Shown piece by piece: positions 46,430 to 59,500 of a stretch of 64,000 bases of DNA (position 1 is its first letter; every line of letters begins with the position of its first letter). Origin of the DNA: Rhyzopertha dominica (lineage: Eukaryota; Arthropoda; Insecta; Coleoptera; Bostrichidae). Below the pieces are notes generated by a model. It was not told where the DNA came from. It saw only the letters and a program-made list of their open reading frames with translations, and ran no database searches. The translations under genes and the position numbers were made by a program. Where the stretch lies: positions 18,352,001-18,416,000 of the forward strand of contig QCXZ01000064.1 of assembly GCA_025024175.1 (NCBI GenBank), in the 5' to 3' direction.

Positions 46430-46655
46430 TGAATACGGGGCGCATCAGACAAGGCACATTGCATTATTAATTTTCTCAGGGTCGTCCTCTTGCTGATTTG
46501 GTTCAAAGGTTTTAAATATATCTCTTGCATGGCTTCCAAAATGGCACCTGGAATCCTTTTCCATTTTTAGCACATCCTTTTGCTTTCCAATATATCTCGT
46601 AGTCGGCCCCGAATACTTTTCAATTTTCAACTGTGTCACCTTCCATCATTATTTG
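46430..46655 (-). pseudogene. LTR-retrotransposon gag remnant
   Basis: Successive minus-strand frames carry pieces of a Ty3-type insect Gag: VEN-stop-KVFGADYEIYWKAKG in one frame, a shift, then HARDIFKTFEPNQQEDDPEK. These correspond to the WxxFxxRYEIYxxAxG and ARxIFxTFxxxxxED segments of the capsid region. Two or more shifts and stops are present. No pol or LTR lies beside it, so it is an orphan fragment. Confidence 0.55.
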
Positions 46656-48879
46656 CTTTGGTTAGGTGAGAAATTCCTTTTTCAAGTTATTTTNCTTGCA
46701 GTAATCTGTTATCTTCTTATCTCCTTTTTTCTTTGGTACTTCGGTGCGCTATGTTGTATAATGTGAAGACGTGCACTACAGTTTTAGTGTTTTGTATTTT
46801 TGTATCAACTACCGTTAAGGGTCAGCTTTAATAAATTATATTTTACTATAACAAGTGCTAAAAAATGATAAAAGAAACCTTCGATAAACAGGTTTGTTAC
46901 AAATATCACCAAGGAAATACAAATATCAACGGAGGAAAGTAATAAATGATTATAATTGATTGAATGCTGAAGACCAGATGTCCCCGTTCAGTTCCCAATT
47001 ACCGCGTTAGGTCTTCTAATAATTAATTCAAATAAATTGAGTATACCTCATCTGGCACACCAAATGTTGCGTGGGTGCATTAAAAATCTTAGCTTGTCAT
47101 TTCCAGTAATCAGGTACCTTTCCATCTTACTGAAAGGAACGTAAGGCGTCACTGTATTATTTTAGCATAGTTTTCTGGGATTTCTACACCATTCACTGTT
47201 TTATTTGATTTGCTTTTTAAGAATATGCTTTTTAATTCAATACATTCCTGGTTACCTGTTGGTTCCTGGTAAGATGAAACTATAGGAGAAAATGCTTTTT
47301 TTAAATTTAAATTAAATAATTTTATAGACCAGTTACTATAGATTTATTTCCTATACGCGCCACACTACAGCTAATTAAACATTTGGGATACACTGGAGGA
47401 CACAGTAACTCATCACTTCGTTTATATCATTAAATCCAAGATGCAAATTAACAAGTATGTGGTTAACCTCTTGCCCAGACAGGACAGACTAAATGGATTC
47501 CTAGAACGAAACGAAATCCAAACTGACCGAAAACACTCATCGGATACAGACAGAACACGACTCTCATTCCCCGGGGCCTTCTGTTAATGCATATTGCATG
47601 TGCCTGCTACCCGTAGGAAAATACAAAGCTGATTATCGGCGCACATCAGCTTCAATATCAACGTACAACCGGTTCATTATATCAACACGATTTCCACTAA
47701 GTATTTCGTGTTCTCCTCGATTGCACTAACGTATGCCGGCGGTTGGGACCCAATTTTGTGTATGCTGTTACGATCAGTCGGTGAACAATCATCTGATACT
47801 CATCAGCGGCAGTTGGAACTGTGTTATATGTTTGCACACCCGCATGCTCTTGTCGCCCTAGCAGAAAATTATGTATTTTATTAGTTCAAAATATTACGAA
47901 AAGCGCACGCGACAAAACACTTAACATTTGGGCAACACATATATAAGCATCACTCGCCAAGATTTTTGAACCCCTTGAGCTTCTTGCATAAAAACCATTA
48001 GTGCTGTCGGCGAGGATAAATATCCATATGCAATTATGCAGTTATCTGTCGGTATATTTTAATTACAGAAACAGCACATGCAAAACGTTTTCTATTTAAC
48101 TTACTGCTTCGTTATACAAAACGCTAAAATTATTCCTGAACATCGATTTGAAATTACACAAAGGCACTCGACAATAGATCGAGTTTACAGTGTAAAATAA
48201 AGCATAAGTTCAATAAAACTGACGCAAGGTTTTATTTAAATTCACCGAGATTCGTCGACTGATTTTATAACCTTTTGAGCTAACTGTATAATGGTGGTGA
48301 CGTGGTCGACATTTTAATTAATAGAAACTAGTGCTGTCAGAATTTGGAATCCTTGTATTCGATATTCGAGTATGGAGTAAACCTAATATAATCGTTTATT
48401 TGTATCAAACATTATTCGGAGAAATTTTGAACAAATATTAGCTCTACCATATTCATTAACGAATATTTTCGCTCCTAATACACAGCACTAATATAAATCA
48501 TAAAATTTGTTGCGAATTTGTAATTAAATTAATTTTCTGATTACAGCTCAGGAAATTGTGACGTAAGCTCACATACGAAATCCTTCGATATAATCTACAG
48601 GAACTGAAGTTAAGGCTGCGGTTTAGCATTTACACAATTCGGTGCACATTATTTAGTGATCGCCTAAATGAAGTTTTCATAATCATAAATTTCATTAAAT
48701 CAAGTGTATTGTTTGCGCGCTAGTAAACTAAAACTATTATCCAACTGTCCTCGAACAATTTTCGACAAAACTGCTGTGCATATTTGTGAAACAACATCTT
48801 AAAAATTTGCACCATTTACAATTTGACAGTATGCAAACCGGAAATGAATGCTTTCTGTACATTGTCAATCAGAAGCGGT
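46656..48879. other. Non-coding stretch
   Basis: One ambiguous base at about 46694. The segment 47500-47760 is slightly GC-richer, but no coding frame or element was recognised. Confidence 0.35.
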
Positions 48880-49460
48880 GTTATTCCATACTTTCACGCG
48901 GACTATCTGTTTCAATTATTGTTCTAGAGTTTTGGGAAAATTTAGGTAAACCCTATTTTTGAGATAGTCCCATAAAAAATGGGTGACCTAGCAGGGCATT
49001 AGATAGATCCTTTCTTACCAATGCACCCGGGGAAATAATATTGTAGAGCGGCTCCGAAATGAAGAGGTGCGCTGTCTTCTTGGATCAGAAGGAGGGTTTG
49101 GAAGTAGTGAGTTTGGAAAGGAATTGAAGATAGTTATTGTTCAAAGAAATTAGAACCATAGTGGATTTTCTGCGATCCTTATCTACAATTTTACATATTT
49201 ACTGCACCAATCAGACAGAAAGTTGCTTCGTCAGAAAACAGGATGTTCTTCATCAGATCCACGCTTGTATTGCATAAATATTGCCTATATTGACAAAACT
49301 CCAAACTATCAAAGTCAACTTCTAATAATTCGTGAAGTAGACTTTGCATGGATGGAAGTTCTTCTTCCGTATTATTTTATGGGCTGTAGTCACTGACATT
49401 GGTGTCACTGAAGTTGCTTCGGATTTTCTTTCATTGACAACAACACATTTAGTTCCTAAA
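48880..49460 (-). pseudogene. Mariner-like (IS630/Tc1 superfamily) transposase pseudogene
   Basis: The minus-strand frames read SVTTAHKIIRKKNFHPCKV (end of the HTH region), a shift, then FDSLEFCQY, NILFSDEATFCLIGAVN (first catalytic D), later EDSAPLHFGAAL and YYFPGCIG (the decayed QQDGAPPHF and IFPGRWIG region), ARSPI and LWDYLKN-like remnants. This is a DDE transposase of the group seen in many insects with ILFSDEATFxLxGxVNxxNCRYW. Multiple stops and shifts are present and the third catalytic box is lost. The 60.4 kb copy belongs to the same broad superfamily but to a different lineage. Confidence 0.8.
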
Positions 49461-50499
49461 TCTTGTTTCAGTCCTACTGACTGCAGTTTATGATATAGGA
49501 CGGCGAAAGAAATGAGCCTGATTAAACAGCTGAGCTGACCCTTGTTGTCTACGCATTTTATCTCCCTAATAAATAAAACATAATATTACAATTCCCCGCT
49601 TCCTTGACTAGTGTCGGTTTAATAACAATTTACTGACAACACGTCGAAAGTGTTTTAAATTAGACTAATGCTAAAAGGTAGTATAAACTTCAGTACAGCT
49701 TTTCTGAAAAACCTACCCTAAAATTTGCTGAACTGCATACAAAAAATATATCTTCTCAAATCCACAATAAAAAATTAAGGTTTATATAAAAATTGTTAAT
49801 GGAGTCAACATCATTGCAAAATTGGGCCAAAAATTTTCAAAACCGCTCCCACAAAGTCAAATTTAGTTAAAGGAGTGCTTGGCAAATTTATAAATAAAAC
49901 TTTGCATCAATTTCATTTTTATACACTATATTTTCAGGCACTGTATACAATCGAAAGGATGTTGAAAGAAAAGCAAGAAAGCTGTTGATAAGATCTGATA
50001 TACACTAAACAAAATACTACCCAAACAACATATTATCCCGTTGGACGTATGCGTTGGAAAGAATGTTTGTAATAAAGCTATATGAAGTATGTTCAGATTA
50101 AAAAGTCATTTAAGCTACCGATCATAAAGTAGTGCTCTTGATCTTGGATCAGTTTTTGTATACATTATTTGTCAGTGGTAGACCGAACTCACAAGGAAAC
50201 TTCGCTACTTTTGCTGATGATAGAGTTTTGATTACAACAGTACAAGACAGAACAATTTCTACCCGACTACCACAGAAATCTAGCGATATCAATGAATACA
50301 ACTGAACAAAAGAAAATAAAAGTTACACTAAGATAATAAATCTACACACGTCAATAATACATACTAATAAAAAATCTTGCATCACTGATGAAAAGACAGT
50401 TCCTTATAGAAGCAAAACAAAATTATAATAAATGAATACCAAGATAATGTAAAACATTCCAAAACAAAGACCCGTGCAAAATGGTGAATGTACCATGAC
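49461..50499. other. Non-coding stretch
   Basis: AT-rich, with no recognised feature before the candidate signal-peptide exon. Confidence 0.35.
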
Positions 50500-50594
50500 A
50501 CGTCAGGAGTGTTAATATTCTCAGAGATCTTGACGTCATCCAGAACCGTGGCTGGAAGCTGGGACGCCAGCATTCCGAAGAGCGCGAGCGGCAT
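50500..50594 (-). CDS. Candidate first coding exon with signal peptide-like N-terminus
   Basis: On the minus strand an ATG sits in a near-ideal start context (GCCGCCATG). It opens a frame starting MPLALFGMLASQLPATVL, a hydrophobic run that could be a signal peptide, followed by DDVKISENI. The stretch is markedly GC-rich against AT-rich flanks. Possible donors lie at GAC|GTGTCA or ATG|GTACAT; neither is strong. It is on the same strand and upstream of the Side-family exons, so it could be their first coding exon. However, no exon for the first half of Ig1 was found between it and 36303, and the predicted signal lacks a basic n-region. Treat it as a candidate only. Confidence 0.3.
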
Positions 50595-51239
50595 GGCGGC
50601 ATTCGATATTTAACGTTCAACATATCAATACACTTAACTTTTGTACGTAATACACTTGTGTTGTTTATATTTTTCTATAAACTTTCTAACACATGTAAAT
50701 ACTGGAGTGCATAAAAAAGCAAAAATACCACTTTATCTGAAGATAAACGATTCTTCGCGACTCCCTTAGGACACACTAATGACATATAAAGCTTGGAAAG
50801 TGACCAGAATTAAATTAATGAATTCTTTCTGTTTTTTTAAATAAATTTCAGATAAACTGACCTTTGCATTTTACAAGTGAGCACATTCAGTTAATTTCAG
50901 TTTGTTTATGAAGCGCTGTAGCCACCCGTTTGAGATATACTGGTTTTTATGTACTGTATCTATATATATTTTTCGTTGTCACTTTTAATTCCTTTTCTTT
51001 TTGTTTTTTTTGTTGTGGTTGACGGATTACTACGAATATAGTAACGATATACTTATCATGTACATAATCTATTTCGACAAGTTTATAACCAAACCTTTCT
51101 CAAAATGCAAAATATATACACATTGCTTATCATTTATTACTGAGGCCACATAAACATCAAAAACCGTGGCACCCTTAAAATTACTAGCCAAGATGATGCA
51201 TCTCGGTCATATTGGATAGCTGATGGCACATAACCATAC
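50595..51239. other. Sequence upstream of the candidate first exon
   Basis: If the exon at 50594 is real, this stretch would hold its 5' UTR or promoter. No TATA-like motif with clear spacing was identified. The rest is AT-rich. Confidence 0.3.
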
Positions 51240-51670
51240 GTCAGTTTATTTACTCCACATATTGAGTGGCGCGCCCGCGTAATTTGCCGTAGTGCAGAAA
51301 ATTGGAATGACTTAACTTTATGTAGATAAACGATCTGGCCCGGGAACATTCTTTCATTAAGTTCACCATAATAACAAATGGGCCACGTACACCGCTATCG
51401 CTGCATATCTGCTGCTGAAACAGGCCCGCTGATGAATAACGCGGTATTTCATTTCCCGGGCGTGTTACTACCCAGAATCACCATCAAGTATTGCGGGACC
51501 GCGACCGAACTGGAAGTGTGCAAATAAGCGAAATAAACACCAGGTTATTTGTTCGTGGCCTGTAGAGCATTTCCAAATTACGTTCGCTGCAAGCTGTTTT
51601 AGTTTTCCTTTCCAACCTGAAGCAAATCACAGACGGCGATTATGTGAGCAAATCGCATCGTTGACAGGAT
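51240..51670. promoter_or_regulatory. GC-richer non-repetitive island, candidate regulatory DNA
   Basis: About 430 bp of raised GC with balanced composition and no transposon signature. A short frame at 51137-51349 (minus) ends inside it without a recognisable domain. Candidate conserved non-coding DNA by inference only. Confidence 0.25.
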
Positions 51671-52677
51671 TAACTTATGGTCAATGTAAATTTGCATGTT
51701 TAACCTTCAATAAAAATGTCTTGGAAGAAACATTTTTAGAGTTTACATAAATACATACAAATGGGGCCACCAAGTTTAAGCTTTATCGCTGCTTCAGTGT
51801 TTGAGTTATTTGCGTGGATTAAGTGTTCTAGAGACAAACAAATGGCAGGTTTATGATACATAACGTTTTTTTTATTGGAAATACTAGCATACCGACGTCG
51901 GCGGAAATTAAAACTATGAAAGATTGGTTGTGGTAGAAGTGCCGGCTACTATACGCATTTCAAATTATTTGTCTAATAGCTGGGCAAAGATCTATGTAAA
52001 TAATCCTGGGAAGCATGCTTACAAATTGCATCACCGGCTTAAACCATCTGAATATAATGTCCGCGACAAATTACAATTAGAAAGCAAATAGCAACTTAGT
52101 TAAATTAAATTAAAGTTGTGCGCAGCTGATCTAAACATATGATAATTCAAGCAGTCCTTCAGTCTCTCCCGAATCCTTTCAGTCGTATATGATATTACCT
52201 GAATATCAAAGGAGTCAGGTATGCATTTTGTTGTAAGGAATCTAACCTCCTAATTCCAGAAGACATGAAGCAAAAGTCTGACAAGACTCTTAGCTTTCGG
52301 AATATATATGTTATCAGCATAGCATGTGTTCAACTAAGGATTTGATTTCGAACTTTGAAATAAGAAGATAGATTCACTCTTCATTATTGATCACAATAAG
52401 AGTATGATTGTCAAGCAACAGCCGACATGCATTAGTTTGTTGAGCTAGTATGACACGTTAGATCTCCGCTTAATGTCATCTACATGGTTTAGGGGAGTGC
52501 TGGTTTATCGTCTATGAAGATGATCCAAATTCGCAAACAAGTTGTTTAGACTTGTCTTGGAAAATATTTCAACAGCATGGTTCACTATAGATAGCCAGCT
52601 AGACCTAAGCAACATTTGAACGATTGGCTTACTCCTAATTGAATTTTATATTTCAGCTTTGAGTAGGGTTTTTCAAG
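51671..52677. other. Non-coding stretch
   Basis: No recognised feature up to the 5' truncation point of the LINE. Confidence 0.35.
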
Positions 52678-53991
52678 CTTGGGAGCGCATTTTTTTGCGG
52701 TGGCCAGATTATGGCGACCAGCATCTACTTGCAACCGAAATATAAAGATATATAAATATAAGAAAAAGGCTCCATGGTTAACTGATAATTTGAAATATAT
52801 TATATCACTTCGTGATGCAGCTCTTAAAAAATTTAAATTTATGCTGCAAAAAAAAGAATTTACTACAACAGACGTTTTCAAGATAACCCGTCTAGGTCTT
52901 CGAAATGCATTAAAGAGCTAGGTATATGTTCTTCAAACTCATCTTTACCTATTTGGTTAACTGACGTTAGTAATATAAACGACTATTTCATTAATAGCAT
53001 ATCTGTCTTAGAACCTGATGAAGACATGATAACTTACTTTCAGGAAAATACCCTCGAACCAAACGGAGATTCAAAACTAGTTTTTGTACCTGTGACTGAG
53101 GATATTGTGGCAAAATTGATCACTACAATTAAAACGAATGCTGCTGGGCTCGATAATCTCAGCATTTTCATAATTAAACTGTGTTGTCCATATCTGATGA
53201 CTTTCATAACATATACTATTAATTACTGTATTATAAATTCTATATGGAAGCACGCTGACGTAATACCTACTTCTAAAGTAAGTGATCTACAGAATTTAAG
53301 TGATCTCAGACCATGTAGTATACTACCAGCTTTATCTAAAGTACTAGAAAAAATTATTAAAAAATAATTTAAATCTGAGATACAAGGGCCCACTTACCCT
53401 CCGCACAGAAATGTTTAGGCGATCCTTTTCATACAGGGTAACTACTATGTGGAATACAGTTGATGAAACCATAAAATATGCACCTAGTGGAAAATTACAA
53501 ATGTATTACAAAGCCCGCTTGCTGCAGCTTGAATGTTAATGGATTACTTATTTTTTAATTATTATTTCTTTTTTAATGTAAGTAATGTATATACAGTGTA
53601 TTACATGAAACTGCATCGCTTTATCTTGGCCTGTGATTCTCTCGCTCCCGCTCCCTCTCTATATATATATCTCCTTGATTATTGCTACGACTATCACGTT
53701 TACTACTTTAACGATCACTTCCTAACTTGTTTTAATTATATCTTTATATGCAACTAGAATATCCCTTACATTAATTTGTTACCCACTCAATTTATTTTTG
53801 TTTGTTTTGTTGTGTATTATGGGTTAAATGGTAGAACAGTGCGAATCAGCCTACTCTAGGAGTGGTTCGATGTGCAACTGAATTACGCCTAATTAGGCGT
53901 AATACACAATTGTGTATTACCTTATTCTTTAGTACTTTAATAATTTTTTCTGAGATAAAGATACACAATAAAGACGTTTATAATTATTATT

Positions 53992-54038
<47 letters not shown>

Positions 54039-54056
54039 TATTATTATTATTATTAT
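52678..54056 (+). mobile_element. LINE copy, 5'-truncated and internally deleted, with 3' UTR and repeat tail
   Basis: The frame begins in the linker before RT (KAPWLTDNLKYIISLRDAAL). After a shift it reads INDYFINSISVLEPDEDM. The N-terminal RT region follows at 53026-53367 (NAAGLDNLSIFIIKLCCPY, VIPTSK, LRPCSILPALSKVLEKII). Directly after this, from about 53372, comes the extreme C-terminus (GPLTLRTEMFRRSFSYR, MWNTVDETI, YKARLLQLEC-stop at about 53537). The whole catalytic middle of RT is therefore deleted. The 3' UTR runs to AATAAAG near 53968 and ends in an ATT/ATC microsatellite, the usual tail of this LINE type. Jockey/CR1-like by motif. Confidence 0.85.
53982..54056. repeat. ATT/ATC microsatellite tail
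   Basis: A run of ATC (TCA) triplets of about 48 bp is flanked by ATT triplets, directly at the end of the LINE 3' UTR. The frames of poly-histidine and poly-aspartate over it are translations of the repeat and not genes. Confidence 0.95.
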
Positions 54057-55684
54057 ATATTATATATAATGAAAGATAATTATTGCCTGAATGAATAGGT
54101 AATGGGTTGACAGTATAAACTCGTAATACATTGCAGGTTCTCAAATTGTTTTGTTAGGTTTAATATATTAAATTAATACGATTGCTTATACGTAAACGAT
54201 ATTAATGAAAATTTTATTATAGTATCATATCGATAGACAATCTAGTTTCATTCTGGAAGAAAAAAGCTAAGTAAACATTAAACATGCTTTACTGTTAACT
54301 TTCACGTAGAAAGCTTTAAATATATATTGAGCAGGACGCGGACGTAGGAGTAACAACACCCAGTACTATATAAAACCTGGCCGATATTTTTCTCACAAAA
54401 AAAAAACATGCATACCAATGTTTATTTAGATAAAGCAATAATTCTTAGTTGCTTGTTATATTTGAATTTTGTCAGGAGGTAGTCGTAGTGGTAGTCGTAT
54501 ACGACGTCAACATTTTAGTAGTACGACCTATTAAGCCTGGCTTTGGTAGGATTTGTATATTACTTATGAGGGTTTAGGAGAGCCAAATCACACACATCCC
54601 TTTTCATGGTATGCCGGATTTTCTCCCCCTTTGCGAATTTACGCTTTTACTATTCGAACTAGATAATGGAGAAACGTCAAATAACGTTAACTACTTCCTA
54701 GGCGCAACTTAATGGTTTCGCTAAACAACAAAAAAGTTGATACATGGCTTTACGCGTACAAAACAAATTCTACAAAAAGCCCATTTCGATAACATGTTTC
54801 ACACAAGAAAAAAATTCTCGCTCAAACCAGATCTATCGCTACAAAGGCGAATCAAAAATACCGGCGCCCCAACATCCCTGGCATCAAAATCTTTACCTAA
54901 CTCGCGTTAACTTTGTTTCGGTTTTGTTTAAGCAAACTTCGTTGGCATTAAATCATTTACCGGAAAGTTTCTCCGATTAATTATGTTGGGAGTGCGGGCA
55001 GAACCCGCCCAAGTTTCTCTGAGCCATAGTTAAATGCGCAACATACTAATTTTTATTTCGTGTATACACTGGCGTACATTAAAAAAAGTTTCCATTTTGA
55101 TCTCCAGGGGATGCCGCGAATTTACATTTGAAATTCCAGCAGATGTTGGCTTTCCTTGTTCTGCAGTATCAAATAAAATTAAAACGCCTTACAAAGAGTG
55201 TGCGGGGTCTTTCATGAATATATTATGAGCATCGTTTCCTTGTGGAAATATCAATTGCGAATTTACAAGCACTCTGCGGGGCACTCGGTTTGGAAAGGTG
55301 CAAGGGATATAGCCGCGCATGGCAATACATATGAATGTATTGCCGCTGTTCTGATCTAGCATAGCAGATTAAATAATACCCTACATTCCATACAGGAAGA
55401 ATTGAAGTACAACAAGGACTACAAATTTCTAGTTGCTGGTGCGAAAGCTATTAGGAAATATGTTATGTGAGTATGATCAAACTCAGCCATCGTTTGAGTA
55501 TTGGACCAGAAATTGCAAAAGTTTTCATAGACTGGTTAGGAGCTAAACAGAGCAACAAGAAGAATGAACGGCTAATATTTGACAATAATGAATATTCATC
55601 GTACCAGCCCATTTAGCTTTGTTATCAAATGCGAATAAACATGTTAGTACGTACGCATTTCATACACCTGCGAATTGAATCACT
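54057..55684. other. Non-coding stretch with one small perfect hairpin
   Basis: Short unmatched frames at 54744-54980 and 55034-55228. A perfect 10-bp stem hairpin GGCAATACAT/ATGTATTGCC lies at 55321-55344. Confidence 0.4.
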
Positions 55685-56570
55685 TCATAATTGATTTCCT
55701 CGTCGTTCTTGAAGCGTTGTCCAGCAAGCCACTGTTTGAAGTATAAGAAGAGAGAAATACTCGCTAGGTGCAAGGTGGGGACTGTAAGGTAAGTGATCAA
55801 GAAGTTCCCAACAAAAAAAAAAAGGATTGTGGAGGAGGACTATTCCTTCCCATTGATAATTTCCCGCGCCCCGTCTTGGTTTGGTGAGCGTTTCGCAGTA
55901 CTCAGCAGCTGTAATTGTTGTACCACGTGCCGTGGGTTTAACCAAAACAACGCCCTTATCATTGCAGAAAACGGTAGCCTTCATTTTCCATGTCGTGCAA
56001 GAAGAATGTTTTGGTTTTGGTGAAGTTGAATGGCGCCAGTGCATTGAGTATGGTTTGGTTGTGGAGGTGTTGTGGGGTATCCAGGTCTCGTGGCCCGTAA
56101 TAATGCGAGAAAACAAGTCATCTGCGTTTTATTAATAAAGACCCAAAAACGCCCGTCCACTTCACATAATTTGTTCTTTATGCTGTTCCATAAGCACCGC
56201 GGTTTATGCTTTTCCGTAATAATATTTAATATGGTGGTTCGTTCAGCAAGAGGAAATTCTTCAGCTAGTGTACTAATCGTCATCGTCGTTCACATCGGAG
56301 CTTTTGATCCACCTGTTGAACGAGCTAATCCGTCTGTATACTGGACCTGCCACTACACTCATCATCTTGCACGTTAGTGCAGCCATTCCTGAATTCCCTA
56401 CACTAGTTTCTAATCGAAACTTATTACAGCTGGTCAATAAACAAGGTATAACTCCTTGTAGATTTGAAAGACTGGTAGTCATTTTCGCGCAAAAAACCAA
56501 TCACTTCTGTGAGTCTGCAACTGTCGGGATCAACGGTTGTCGCAGACGTTGTTGACTGCATTCACTAGGA
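55685..56570 (-). pseudogene. Mariner transposase pseudogene
   Basis: Minus-strand frames run from the N-terminal region (FRNGCTNVQDDECSGR, then ELVQQVDQK-like with a stop in place of DE) through ISTLAEEFPLAERTT to the core: MFSRIITGHETWI, MHWRHSTSPKPK, VFCNDKGVVLV, RGTTITAAEYCETL, GIVLLHN, WELLDHLPYSPHLAPSEYF. All three catalytic aspartates are altered: TGDETW reads TGHETW, the HDNARPH box is deleted, and SPDLAPSD reads SPHLAPSE. Several shifts are present. Family motifs place it with mariner (D,D34D). Terminal inverted repeats were not identified. Confidence 0.9.
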
Positions 56571-59500
56571 ATGCAAACAATCACTTTCGTGCCTTTGCAG
56601 TGAGTCGATAGTTGGCAACTTCGTTCTAATTCGCCAATACTTAAATATACCCAAACCGCCCTTGATTCACGAATATGCCTCCTAATACAATCTTAAGCTG
56701 ACAGTATTAAAGCTAATAGGACAACTGTTTAACTTGGCTATAAGTTTAGTGCTAAAGGTAATTCTGCTAGACTTATTTCCTGTTCTTAATTACAGGAAAT
56801 GTAAAGTTGTATCGAAGTCGATTGTAGCTTCATCTACGTGCAAGATTGTTTGTAATGACGGAACTTTACGGCTCACGTAAGTTAAGTAAGGGAATAACCT
56901 TAGCATTTTAGTCGAATGTAAAATCTAAATACTCATTTTATGGCTCCTCTGTGAACTGCAACAGCTCCGTATCATGAAAGTTACCCCGGTTGTAAATTAA
57001 ATGCGCTGTAAATTCTTCTATCACTTAATTAAGCCGTGGTTAAAATACCAAGATCGACTGAAACGGGAAAAGTGGGCAGTTACCCCTGAGTTAATTAGTT
57101 ATTTGTGTCCCTTACGCTGATAAGGGGCGTTAATATACAAATTTAGAGCTCGAATTATCAAAAGACGTAAACATGGCCCTAGCGTGAACCTTGCAATAAC
57201 TTTAGAATGTGGGCGATGTAAAACTCGGGTCGGTGCCATCCTAATGAATACGATACCCTTCAAGGAAGGCTTTATGTGTACATGCTTCGCTTAGTATGCC
57301 GGCATTTTATGTACAGATACTGTACAGTGCAGTGGAGTACTTTATACTTTGGGCACTAAAGATGTAGCGGTTGCTGCCAAAGAAAAGACTATCGTTTAGA
57401 TTATACAGTTTAAGAGTTGTGCTGCAGCTATACAGATCACTATATCTTACACTACGTTCGCTACATTCGTCAAATATATCTAATATTGTTTTAAATTTAA
57501 TTGACAAACGAATAGGAATTAGAGTAATCTGGTCTGTGTAGTGGATTAGATTTCAAACGTTGGTTATATTTGAAAACATAAAAAAAACGTAGCGGACGTA
57601 ACGTAGCGGCCCGTGTGACGGCAGAATTACGATCTAATCACAATAATTTGAAAACTAATATTTTTAATTAAGAAGCCCATAATCTGCATAATCGTTCTCC
57701 AATTCCAATGTATTTGGACGTGAAAGAAATAAATCGAAGTCAAGCCAATGTTCCATGAATAGGAAATACAGCACACAAGTTCAGACGGTTAAAAAGAGCA
57801 ATCTCAAAAAATTGCAAACAAAAGTTTGTTAACAACTATGCAAATAGCTAAATACTTGAGAAAGTAGCTGTTCTGGTTGGCTTGGGTTTAAAATTTACAT
57901 TTTGCCGTAAGAATTTCCTTCTAACCAAAGTTGTAAAAGCATTGCATTACCCAGTCACCAGCGCGAGAAGGGCAGATAAGTACTGCATTTGTATCAGCAT
58001 CTACCTTAATACCCATCCAGGTCTAACAACATTTTCAAACATGTTATAGAGAGAATAAAATTTATCAAGGACAGGTCTAATATTACGAATGAAAGATTAA
58101 ACAAAAGTGACACCAATGTCGTAATTTACAGGAAAGTGATATTTTGTACTCTGGGTTGCAACATTGCTAAGTTTCTTTTGGCAGATCTGTGATAAATTCC
58201 ATTTCTTTTTATAACGTACAGAAATTCACGCCAACTTAAACATCAATTAGGTGGCGTCACTGTATCAAAAGACTGTATTGTGGTTTCAATTAACGTAGTT
58301 TATTTAAAAATATTCCTAATGACCTCATAATTAACAATATAAATAATATGGCAAATTATTAAAAGTTATTTTTTAAACTCTAACTGCCTACTTCTCTTTT
58401 AACAACCAGATCTACTTAGAATTGTATGACGCTCCAACAAGTCCTTCTTTTGCCCCTCTGATTATGAATTCCTTGTTTGATTTTGTTATAAAAGGATGCA
58501 GGTTTAATATACCTCTCATTGATGAAGGTCAAGATACATTGGTTGTGCTTAATATCTATCACCAGAAACTTAAGTTTACTATGTAGACGAAAAGTTCTAA
58601 TAAATCTATTCTCTTTCTTGACTGTTTTTTTTATCCATCAAACTTACCAGTATAACAAAACTAAAGTTAAAGATGGTTTCAGTCTAAATAGTAAAAGGAT
58701 GAAAGATAAAATAATATAGGATAAGAACTTTTGCGACAAGTGCTAATTTGGACAAACTACACCATATAATAAAGAAAAGATATGCACTAATTCGAAAAAT
58801 TTGAGATTTTACATTTTGAGAAGAATATGTAAAAAAGGAACATCAGTAACTTGATGAATCCAAATAATGAACAATACAAGTAGTGACTTAGGAATGTTTC
58901 ATCCTTAATTCTTCATAATTACTTAAAACAGAAACAGTTTAAATGGTTGAGTAATTTCTTGTGTTTATTTTGTTTGGGTGTATTCTCGGTTCTGATTTGA
59001 TAACTGACAACTGGCAATAGTCATTCCTTCATCTTGCCGTTATTGCCTACCTTGTCGTTTTTTTAAGAGTTAAAGATTAAAAATCTAGAGTAATGTCATT
59101 TAACTGATTTTTTAAATTCCTAAAATCAATTCGGTCTTTTATATTTTAGGTTATGATGTGAATTGTTTGAATTTAGCCCTGAAGAAAATAAATCAATAAA
59201 GCACTCCCAGAAAGCTGGCTTAATTTCGATCTTTGTTTTGCGTTTAAATACATTTTAATTGTAGCCTAAGATGCTATCTGAGATTGTCAAATACGCTATT
59301 AGGACCTACCACTAAAGTGCAATTTTGTCGTACCGAAAACAACGCAACTGCATCCCTTAAGTGCATGACAGTTTTATACTCCAATATTAGTTAGCCGAAA
59401 ATTCGTTAAATTATCGTTGAGTGTAGTTGTTGACGTAGATTTATATTCACTTATTAGCATTTTACAAATTTTATATTATTAGGTAATATAAACACAATAA

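Noticed and set aside
53862..54144. Frames encoding poly-histidine or poly-aspartate
   Set aside because: They are translations of the ATC/ATT microsatellite at the LINE tail.
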